6,638 nucleotides of DNA from Bacteroidales bacterium (GTDB lineage: Bacteria > Bacteroidota > Bacteroidia > Bacteroidales > UBA12077): positions 1-6,638 of the forward strand of contig JASGMZ010000168.1 of NCBI GenBank assembly GCA_030156305.1, given 5' to 3'. A program made the position numbers and the translations under genes. The notes beneath the pieces are model-generated. The model ran no database searches and was not told where the DNA came from. It saw only the letters and a program-made list of their open reading frames with translations. Of this stretch, positions 1-5,306 are shown piece by piece (the stretch's first letter is position 1; each line of letters begins with the position of its first letter).

Positions 1-57
1 CTATCTAATTTCTTGCTATAAAGAATATATGAGTAAAAATTGTCCATCACAATATAC

Positions 58-87
58 AAAAAAATCCCGACATTCATCGTCGGGATT
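58..87 (-). terminator. Intrinsic terminator of tRNA-Asn
   Basis: On the minus strand a perfect 9-bp stem (plus-strand arms 63-71 and 79-87, core TCCCGAC/GTCGGGA) closes a 7-nt loop and is followed by a run of T (A at 58-62 on the plus strand). The hairpin begins one base after the mature tRNA 3' end, so it should end the tRNA transcript. The position and U-run make a rho-independent terminator the natural reading. Confidence 0.85.
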
Positions 88-88
88 G

Positions 89-162
89 CTCCCCAGGTAG
101 GACTTGAACCTACGACCCCCTGATTAACAGTCAGGTGCTCTAACCAACTGAGCTACTGAGGA
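89..162 (-). tRNA. tRNA-Asn (anticodon GTT)
   Basis: The minus strand folds as a complete cloverleaf. The acceptor stem is TCCTCAG paired with CTGGGGA, with one G-T pair. The D arm is AGCTCAGTTGGTTAGAGC. The anticodon stem CCTGA/TCAGG holds the loop CTGTTAA with anticodon GTT, and the T arm is GTAGG-TTCAAGT-CCTAC. The discriminator base is G, as usual for tRNA-Asn. The 74-nt gene does not encode the 3' CCA (the next bases are CAA), so CCA must be added by nucleotidyltransferase. It decodes AAC and AAU. It has its own promoter and terminator and appears to be a single-gene transcript. Confidence 0.96.
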
Positions 163-193
163 ATTTTTTACACTCTTTGGGTGTTTTGCGTGG

Positions 194-225
194 CAAAAAT
201 AAGTGCTTTTATTTAATTTTACAAT
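194..225 (-). promoter_or_regulatory. Housekeeping promoter of tRNA-Asn
   Basis: On the minus strand TATTTTTG (194-201) matches the Bacteroidota -7 element TAnnTTTG exactly. An ATTG at 222-225 lies 20 nt upstream of it, as expected for the -33 TTG/TTTG element. Transcription would start near 187, about 25 nt before the mature tRNA 5' end at 162. The match to the known primary sigma (sigma-ABfr) consensus is seen directly; the start site is inferred. Confidence 0.75.
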
Positions 226-342
226 ATTCCATATTAAAAATTTTTATTTTTTTCTTGCGTAAACACTATTACTCTGTTTATCTTGTTTTTAGAACCATTA
301 AAAAATCTGAAATTTAGAAAAGTCATGTTATCTAAAATCCTG

Positions 343-379
343 TTTGATTTTCAAAGACCTGAATTTTATTGTATTTTTG
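343..379 (+). promoter_or_regulatory. Candidate housekeeping promoter of kbl
   Basis: TATTTTTG at 372-379 fits the Bacteroidota -7 consensus TAnnTTTG. The nearest TTTG upstream is at 343-346, 25 nt away, longer than the usual spacing of about 19-21, so the -33 match is weak. A start near 386 would leave a leader of about 28 nt before the ATG at 414. The rest of 226-413 is AT-rich and shows nothing else I can support. Confidence 0.45.
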
Positions 380-413
380 GTAAAAAATAATCATTTAAAA
401 ACATTCAACGATT

Positions 414-1604
414 ATGTACGGGAAATTACAGGAACATTTACAAAAAGAACTTGCAGGGATAAAAGAAGCAGGTTTGTATAAAAATGAACGAATTATTACT
501 TCGCCTCAAAAAGCTGATATTTCTATCAATACCGGCGAACAAGTTTTAAATTTTTGTGCCAACAACTATTTAGGCCTTTCGGATAATCCCAAATTAATTG
601 CTACGGCAAAAAAAACCATGGATAACCGTGGATACGGGATGTCATCGGTTCGATTTATCTGCGGGACACAGGATATACACAAAGAGCTGGAGGCTAAAAT
701 AGCTGATTATTTTGGCATGGATGATACCCTCTTATATGCTGCATGCTTTGATGCGAATGGAGGTATTTTTGAACCTCTTTTTACACAGGAAGATGCCATT
801 ATTTCCGATTCATTAAACCACGCATCGATCATTGATGGTGTGCGGTTATGTAAAGCTCAGCGCTACCGGTATAAAAATTCCGATATGGAAGATCTGGAAG
901 AGCAATTAAAACTTGCCCAGGCACAACGTTTTAGAATTATTGTTACCGATGGTGTATTTTCCATGGATGGAAATGTGGCCCCAGTAGATAAAATTTGTGA
1001 ATTAGCCGAAAAATATGATGCCCTGGTCATGGTTGACGAATCTCACTCAGCAGGCGTTGTTGGAAAAACAGGACATGGCGTGACTGAGCTTTTTGATGTT
1101 CGTGGAAAAGTTGATATTATTACCGGAACCTTGGGAAAAGCATTTGGTGGTGCCATTGGGGGATTTACCACCGGACGAAAAGAAATTATTGATTTATTGC
1201 GTCAGCGATCAAGGCCTTACTTATTTTCAAACTCAATTCCTCCAGCCGTTGTCGGAGCCAGCATCGAGGTATTTAATATGCTTGAAAAATCTGATAACCT
1301 GCATACCAAATTAATGGATAACCGCAACTATTTTAAAGAAAAGATGATAGCTGCAGGGTTTGATATTAAACCCTCCGAATCGGCAATTCTTGCCGTAATG
1401 CTTTACGATGCTAAATTATCCCAAGATTTTGCTGCTAAGCTCTTGGAAGAAGGAATTTATGTTATTGGTTTCTATTATCCGGTGGTGCCCAAAGGGCAGG
1501 CTCGAATTAGAGTCCAGGTATCTGCAGCGCACGAAAAAGAGCATCTGGATAAAGCCGTTGAAGCGTTTATTAAGATTGGCAAAGAACTGAACGTGATCAA
1601 ATAA
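414..1604 (+). CDS. kbl: Glycine C-acetyltransferase (2-amino-3-ketobutyrate CoA ligase)
   Basis: This cytosolic PLP enzyme of the alpha-oxoamine synthase family cleaves 2-amino-3-ketobutyrate with CoA to glycine and acetyl-CoA, the second step of threonine breakdown through threonine dehydrogenase. The 396-residue length is close to E. coli Kbl (about 398), and the similarity runs end to end from the first residues. Visible landmarks are NFCANNYLGL (46-55), CFDANGG (111-117), His136 in the LNHASIIDGVRLCKA block, VDESH with Asp208 and His211, the PLP-binding lysine Lys242 in GTLGKAFGG, and Arg366 in the C-terminal PVVPKGQARIR segment (the substrate-carboxylate arginine in the E. coli enzyme). 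GTLGKA and the near-identity to Kbl argue against serine palmitoyltransferase, KBL-like 8-amino-7-oxononanoate synthase or 5-aminolevulinate synthase. No threonine dehydrogenase gene is present on either side, so the partner must be elsewhere. The ATG has no clear Shine-Dalgarno sequence, as is common in this phylum. Confidence 0.96.
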   Translation: MYGKLQEHLQKELAGIKEAGLYKNERIITSPQKADISINTGEQVLNFCANNYLGLSDNPKLIATAKKTMDNRGYGMSSVRFICGTQDIHKELEAKIADYFGMDDTLLYAACFDANGGIFEPLFTQEDAIISDSLNHASIIDGVRLCKAQRYRYKNSDMEDLEEQLKLAQAQRFRIIVTDGVFSMDGNVAPVDKICELAEKYDALVMVDESHSAGVVGKTGHGVTELFDVRGKVDIITGTLGKAFGGAIGGFTTGRKEIIDLLRQRSRPYLFSNSIPPAVVGASIEVFNMLEKSDNLHTKLMDNRNYFKEKMIAAGFDIKPSESAILAVMLYDAKLSQDFAAKLLEEGIYVIGFYYPVVPKGQARIRVQVSAAHEKEHLDKAVEAFIKIGKELNVIK

Positions 1605-1625
1605 TTCATTTATTTGCAAAATCAT

Positions 1626-1664
1626 AAAAAAAAGGATCAGCAGAACACTGATCCTTTTTGTTTG
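1626..1664. terminator. Bidirectional intrinsic terminator between kbl and DUF4382 gene
   Basis: A perfect 12-bp stem (1629-1640 with 1648-1659, core AGGATCAG/CTGATCCT) encloses the 7-nt loop CAGAACA. It has a T-run after it on the plus strand (1655-1659, then TTTG) and eight A at 1626-1633 that become a T-run on the minus strand. It lies between the convergent stop codons at 1604 and 1684 and can end transcription from both sides. Confidence 0.88.
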
Positions 1665-1683
1665 AATCAAAAAGCAATCGTTA

Positions 1684-2583
1684 CTATAACGAGGAAAGAT
1701 CAATGGGTTGGTTGGTCGTTTTTCTGCTTTCAACCACCACATCTTCAACAATTCCTAACACTTCCTGAAACTCACCCTCTATAGCTGAAGTAACAATTAA
1801 ATCATAGGTCATTGGAGCCAGGTATGCCAAATGATAATTTTCTTCTTCGCACGAGATGTCACTGGTTATAGCATTAGGAAATCGTGCAATGGTATCAGAG
1901 ACAGGTTCTTCTGCTTCGCTTTCAGTATACATACCATCTTCATAAGCATACACAATAATATCAACGCCTTCCGGAATATTTGTAATACCTCCGGCAATTT
2001 GTCCGGCCTGGTTATCAACAATTAAACGAATGGTTGGTTTTAAGATGTAAAAATCGTTGGCACCTTGTTCCATGACTGATTTGCGGGCATCAAAATCAGC
2101 GGTAACGGCAACTTCTCCATTGGCAGGAACTTTAAAAGCACCAATACCTTTCCATCCTGTTTCATGTCCGCTGGGAACAAATAAAGGTTGCTCTGTACCA
2201 TCTGTAAATTCAATATAACAGCCTGGATTTGTTGGGTTGGGGGTTCCAAACTCAGGTGCATCAAGCATAAATCTTAATTGAGTATAGGTTCCGGCTTCCA
2301 GCTCAAAGCTACCCATCAAAGCAGATTCTCCGCGCGTTAGTTCCAAAATATTAAACTTCTGCGGACCTTCAAAACCTTCAAAAGTCATCCAGCTTTGTCC
2401 GCTCTTATTGTACTGAATTTCATTAATGGTTAGATAAACGGCACTAACAGTGCTCATGTCTATGGGAGCATCTGTAATAGAAAGGGTTAGCGTGCCTTTG
2501 GTAGCGTCACTATCATCTTCACAACTTACAAATACAAAAGCTGCAAATACGGTTAATACGATTAAGCTAATAATTTTTTTCAT
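1684..2583 (-). CDS. DUF4382 family surface lipoprotein
   Basis: This is a 299-residue exported lipoprotein. Residues 1-20 form a signal peptide (MKK followed by a hydrophobic stretch) ending in FVSC, with Cys21 as the lipidation site. The residues after it, EDDSD, are strongly acidic, resembling the Bacteroidota signal that sends lipoproteins to the cell surface. Residues about 30-190 fit DUF4382: a first strand followed by SITDAP (35-40), a VYLTINEIQYN strand (49-59), LEAGTYTQLRFML (95-107), FKVPANGEVAVTADFDARKSV (150-170) and ILKPTIRL (180-187). DUF4382 has no established biochemical function that I know of. Residues about 195-299 form a second, beta-rich carboxypeptidase-regulatory-like domain with GQIAGGI, VYAYEDG and YDLIVTSAIEGE. 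The gene ends with tandem in-frame stops TAG TAA. It lies 93 nt downstream of the anti-sigma/barrel gene on the same strand but has its own ECF-type promoter, so it is probably a target of the neighbouring sigma factor. Read-through from the operon is also possible. Confidence 0.88.
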   Translation of the reverse strand: MKKIISLIVLTVFAAFVFVSCEDDSDATKGTLTLSITDAPIDMSTVSAVYLTINEIQYNKSGQSWMTFEGFEGPQKFNILELTRGESALMGSFELEAGTYTQLRFMLDAPEFGTPNPTNPGCYIEFTDGTEQPLFVPSGHETGWKGIGAFKVPANGEVAVTADFDARKSVMEQGANDFYILKPTIRLIVDNQAGQIAGGITNIPEGVDIIVYAYEDGMYTESEAEEPVSDTIARFPNAITSDISCEEENYHLAYLAPMTYDLIVTSAIEGEFQEVLGIVEDVVVESRKTTNQPIDLSSL

Positions 2584-2631
2584 GGTTATTAAATTTTAAT
2601 GGTTTTTCGAATATTAATTAATTTATCTCTA

Positions 2632-2657
2632 AGACGACAACCAAAGGAAAAGGGTTG
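2632..2657 (-). promoter_or_regulatory. ECF-sigma-type promoter of DUF4382 gene
   Basis: On the minus strand CAACC (2653-2657) and TCGTCT (2632-2637) are separated by exactly 15 nt. The same two boxes with the same spacing precede the sigma operon at 5193-5218. An AAC-containing -35 box and a CGTC/GTCT -10 box about 16-17 nt apart are typical of group 4 (ECF) sigma promoters. Transcription would start near 2625, giving a leader of about 42 nt. No convincing TAnnTTTG element lies in this gap. Confidence 0.65.
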
Positions 2658-2676
2658 GAAAGCGGAAGAAAAAAAA

Positions 2677-3912
2677 TTATTTAATACGGTATTTTAAGGA
2701 GAACGTAATATTCAATGAAGCATTATGTGTTTTATTTAAATAGGATGGAATAAATTGATTCCCCGAATAAATATTATTTAAACCATACATTGCTTTCACA
2801 CCAGTACCAAAGCCAAGATTTTTATATATAGGAAAGATATATTCGTATCCTAAAAATACTCCAAAATCCGATTGAGTATAATCATTGGTGATATTTACTA
2901 TTTCATCATCAATTATTTGATATGCACTATGCAAGTATCCCCAATAACCACCCGCATAAATATTGTGCTCTCCTTTCATATACCGGTTTGATAAGGCAAT
3001 ATAACGTAAGGAAAAGCCCAATTGTGAATAATTAAATTTCATTTCATTCGATATATATTGTCCATTTAGATATTCGTTATAATCCTGTTTGTTTTGGGAT
3101 ATTATATTAAGATCGAGCTGAATAAACAAATGCTCAGATAAATTGGCTCCCGTAAACACCCCAAAATTTGAACCAAATGAAGCATTTGAAGTGGTAAGGC
3201 TTGATCTGTCCATTCCTGTATAGGTTTTCTCGTTCAGCAACCAGGTATTGGCAAGTTGTCCGGTTGCTCCGGCATATATTTTCTGAAAAGCGGCCCTTTC
3301 TTTTTCCGATTTGCTGACGATTTCATATGGTTCTGTAAAAGCCAGCTTTTTTATATCCTGTTTGTTTAAATGATTAACATTTACTTCAAGAGGTTTAAGC
3401 GAAGCCATCAACCTTTCGTTATCTATGGCCTGTATTTCTGTGTCCTGACGGGTTTCCCTCTTTTTACTTTGTTCTAAGCTTTGTTTTTCAACGACTGTTT
3501 CAGCCAGCTGGTTTGTTTCCTTAGATATTATTGTATGTGAAATATTTTGTTTTTGGATAGATTCAGTACTCCCTTTCGATTTTTGATTTTCAACCTCTTC
3601 AGTCTTCTCATTCATAGGAACATTCAAATCATCCTCAACAACGGTTGATTTTTCAGCCATCTGTTTTTTGAGGTTCAGGTTACTATTTGATGAATACCAC
3701 CAATATCCGCCGGCTAAAATAAATATTAATAATCCTGCTGCAGCAGCATACCAGAACTGGCGTTTAACAGTTGCTTTTTGCTCAAGATGCGCATTAATCT
3801 TTTGCCATGAATGGTCAATATCCAGCTGGTCATGAACATTCTCCCAAACACTTTCTGGAGGTTCAAGATTACCAGATTCAATTTTATTTTTATACCACTT
3901 TAAAAAATCCAT
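2677..3912 (-). CDS. Dual membrane-spanning anti-sigma-like protein with outer-membrane beta-barrel (Dma-like)
   Basis: This 411-residue protein has a composite layout. Residues 1-52 are polar and lack a signal peptide. They contain the LEPPESVWENVHDQLD motif (16-31) and SWQKINAHL, typical of cytoplasmic heads of proteins encoded beside Bacteroidota ECF sigma factors. Residues 53-73 (FWYAAAAGLLIFILAGGYWWY) form a single transmembrane helix preceded by KATVKRQ, which places the N-terminus inside. Residues 74 to about 210 are a Lys/Glu/Gln/Ser-rich linker without hydrophobic segments. Residues about 211-411 alternate polar and aromatic residues in beta-strands (FGVFTGANLSEHLFIQLDL, YSQLGFSLRYIAL, HNIYAGGYWGYL, DFGVFLGYEYIF, LGFGTGVKAMYGL, ASLNITFSLKYRIK), resembling PorT-like outer-membrane barrels. 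The likely role is to bind the sigma factor encoded 4 nt upstream and to sense the outer membrane or surface. This architecture matches the Dma family reported in B. thetaiotaomicron. Sigma binding and topology are inferred; no RskA/FecR-type zinc motif is seen. Confidence 0.82.
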   Translation of the reverse strand: MDFLKWYKNKIESGNLEPPESVWENVHDQLDIDHSWQKINAHLEQKATVKRQFWYAAAAGLLIFILAGGYWWYSSNSNLNLKKQMAEKSTVVEDDLNVPMNEKTEEVENQKSKGSTESIQKQNISHTIISKETNQLAETVVEKQSLEQSKKRETRQDTEIQAIDNERLMASLKPLEVNVNHLNKQDIKKLAFTEPYEIVSKSEKERAAFQKIYAGATGQLANTWLLNEKTYTGMDRSSLTTSNASFGSNFGVFTGANLSEHLFIQLDLNIISQNKQDYNEYLNGQYISNEMKFNYSQLGFSLRYIALSNRYMKGEHNIYAGGYWGYLHSAYQIIDDEIVNITNDYTQSDFGVFLGYEYIFPIYKNLGFGTGVKAMYGLNNIYSGNQFIPSYLNKTHNASLNITFSLKYRIK

Positions 3913-3916
3913 TGTT

Positions 3917-4462
3917 TCAGGCGCTTATTTTATTGAGCCATGACATTAACAATTTTCGGGCACGATTAAACTGCGATTTTGAGGTTCCCTCAGTTATATT
4001 CAGCTTGGCTGCAATTTCTTTATGTGTATATCCTTCCAAAGCATAAAGATTAAAAACCAACCTTGCTCCTTCCGGTAATCGGCTTACCTGATTTAACACA
4101 TCTTCGGTTTGAAGATTTTGCAAGGCATCCGATTCGTAACTACCTTCTTTTATTTCTTCTTTATCTGAAATATAATTTTGTATTCTTTTTTGTTGTCTTA
4201 AAAGATCAATGGCAGTATGTGTAACAATTTTCCGGATCCATCCTTCGAGTGAACCCTCCTGTTTAAAATCTTTTATCCGGTTAAAAATTTTGATAAACGA
4301 TTCCTGCAGCATATCCTGGGCCATTGCCCGATCACCTGCATAACTCAGGCATATGCCATACATTTTTTTTGCATACTTTCGGTAGAGCCTCTCCTGATAT
4401 AGCCGTTTATTTTTACGGCATCCTTTCAGGATTTCCTCTTCACTATATAAGTCGACTTTCAT
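3917..4462 (-). CDS. RNA polymerase ECF-type sigma factor
   Basis: This 181-residue group 4 sigma factor directs RNA polymerase to a small regulon. The sigma-2 domain covers about residues 24-92. It has region 2.1-2.2 in AQDMLQESFIKIF (48-60), which contacts the core enzyme, and region 2.4 in WIRKIVTHTAIDLLRQQKR (75-93), which reads the -10 element. A variable charged linker (about 93-117) leads to sigma-4 (about 118-176), whose helix-turn-helix YTHKEIAAKLNITEGTSKS (145-163) and following RARKLL read the -35 element. There is no sigma-3 or N-terminal extension, and the length is normal for the family. The start is 3 nt after the stop of the upstream lipoprotein gene, and the stop is 4 nt before the anti-sigma/barrel gene, implying one mRNA and translational coupling. 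By context it resembles the ECF group paired with Dma anti-sigma factors, but group assignment needs a profile search. It probably recognises the CAACC-N15-TCGTCT elements upstream of its own operon and of the DUF4382 gene. Confidence 0.93.
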   Translation of the reverse strand: MKVDLYSEEEILKGCRKNKRLYQERLYRKYAKKMYGICLSYAGDRAMAQDMLQESFIKIFNRIKDFKQEGSLEGWIRKIVTHTAIDLLRQQKRIQNYISDKEEIKEGSYESDALQNLQTEDVLNQVSRLPEGARLVFNLYALEGYTHKEIAAKLNITEGTSKSQFNRARKLLMSWLNKISA

Positions 4463-4465
4463 TAA

Positions 4466-5164
4466 CTACTCAAAAATTACCCGCATTGATTTTTCTAACC
4501 GGGTAGCCAATAAGTTAAAAATATCGGTATTTGTTTCTGGATTTATTAAAATTATTTCTTCACCATTAACTATGGTTGTTTCAGCTAATTGAATCATTCC
4601 CGGATTAACCAATTGAAACATAAAAGGAATATCAACTAAAACAGTTGCAGTGGAAGGATTGTTCTTTTTTAACACAATTTGCTCATTCCCTGCTTTGTTT
4701 TTTGCTTTTATCCTCACATTTTCGGTAAAAGGATATTCAAAAACAATTGGAACTTCATCAAGTGAGCCTTGTTGAAAAAGTCCTTGTAAACAAATTGCAT
4801 TTTCTCCTTCCTGTCCTAAAGAGAACATCATTTCAATTCGATTATAAACCCCTTGCGGGATATCAAAAAAAACTTGTTGGTTAACGTTGCCGTTATGTAA
4901 TTCAGCCTGTAAGGCATTATCAAAATGTTTGGTAAAAAAGTAATCTTCTCCCTGATCTCTTCGGCCATCAAACTCAAGGCTTTGTATAATAATTGTTCCT
5001 TGGTTTACTTCGAAATCGCCCCCTGCTTTTAGTCCTGTTTCTGTATGATAAGGTTCCATGGAAAAAGCCAGATTTACCTCAGCAGGCAAAGTAGGTTCAT
5101 CTTTTTCGCATGATGATAAAAGAACAAAACAAATGAATATAGGTATGAATAAATGATTCTTCAT
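4466..5164 (-). CDS. Unrecognised lipoprotein, first gene of ECF sigma operon
   Basis: This 232-residue exported lipoprotein has a signal peptide (1-18) ending in the good lipobox LSSC with Cys19. Cys19 is followed by EKDE, charged residues compatible with surface export in Bacteroidota. I do not recognise the mature domain. It looks all-beta: VNLAFSMEP (30-38), GTIIIQSLEFDGRR (56-69), VFFDIPQGVYNRIEMMFSL (98-116), PIVFEYPFTENVRIKAK (139-155) and ATVLVDIPFMFQLV (173-186), then a helical tail NTDIFNLLATRLEKSMRVIFE (212-232). The IPQGVYNRIEMMFSL segment recalls the EAGTYTQLRFML segment of the nearby DUF4382 protein, and the strand order is similar, so a distant relation to DUF4382 or another lipoprotein beta-sandwich is possible but unproven. 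The gene is expressed from the ECF-type promoter at 5193-5218. It lies 3 nt upstream of the sigma gene, so it is both co-regulated with the sigma/anti-sigma pair and likely one of its outputs or sensors. Confidence 0.82.
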   Translation of the reverse strand: MKNHLFIPIFICFVLLSSCEKDEPTLPAEVNLAFSMEPYHTETGLKAGGDFEVNQGTIIIQSLEFDGRRDQGEDYFFTKHFDNALQAELHNGNVNQQVFFDIPQGVYNRIEMMFSLGQEGENAICLQGLFQQGSLDEVPIVFEYPFTENVRIKAKNKAGNEQIVLKKNNPSTATVLVDIPFMFQLVNPGMIQLAETTIVNGEEIILINPETNTDIFNLLATRLEKSMRVIFE

Positions 5165-5192
5165 CTTCCAAAAGATTAATGTTTTAACTTAT

Positions 5193-5218
5193 AGACGAAA
5201 AATCCTTTCAAAAGGTTG
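5193..5218 (-). promoter_or_regulatory. ECF-sigma-type promoter of lipoprotein-sigma-anti-sigma operon
   Basis: On the minus strand CAACC (5214-5218), 15 nt and TCGTCT (5193-5198) form a -35/-10 pair identical in boxes and spacing to the element at 2632-2657. It lies just downstream of the protease terminator and about 30 nt before the ATG at 5164, giving a short leader of about 20-25 nt. This placement suggests positive autoregulation by the sigma factor encoded in the operon. Confidence 0.68.
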
Positions 5219-5238
5219 TAACCGAGGTACAAAAAATC

Positions 5239-5277
5239 AAAAAAAGCAGCCACTTGTAATTAATAAAATGGCTGCTT
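5239..5277 (-). terminator. Intrinsic terminator of S8 protease gene
   Basis: On the minus strand a perfect 9-bp stem (plus-strand arms 5244-5252 and 5269-5277, core AGCAGCCA/TGGCTGCT) with a 16-nt AT-rich loop is followed by seven T (A at 5239-5245). It starts 30 nt after the protease stop codon at 5307 and ends before the sigma-operon promoter, so it should insulate the operon from protease transcription. The long loop slightly lowers certainty. Confidence 0.8.
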
Positions 5278-5306
5278 CTACTTAATAAGATAAGGCTTAT
5301 TATTTA

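Noticed and set aside
1..57. Possible end of a gene at the left edge of the window
   Set aside because: No frame gives a recognisable protein fragment, and the stretch is short and AT-rich.
1416..1751. Open frame of 111 codons on the minus strand across the kbl end and the DUF4382 gene end
   Set aside because: It overlaps two well-supported genes, runs through the bidirectional terminator and encodes no recognisable protein.
2638..2657. CAACC-N10-GGTTG inverted repeat in the DUF4382 promoter and CCTTT-CA-AAAGG in the operon promoter (5204-5215) as shared operators
   Set aside because: The two repeats differ in sequence and in position relative to the -35 box, so they do not support a common binding site.
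2660..2700. A run of eight T after the barrel gene stop (minus strand) as a possible terminator
   Set aside because: The only adjacent dyad, AATAC-C-GTATT, is too short and AT-rich to form a stable hairpin, so I do not call a terminator between the barrel gene and the DUF4382 gene.
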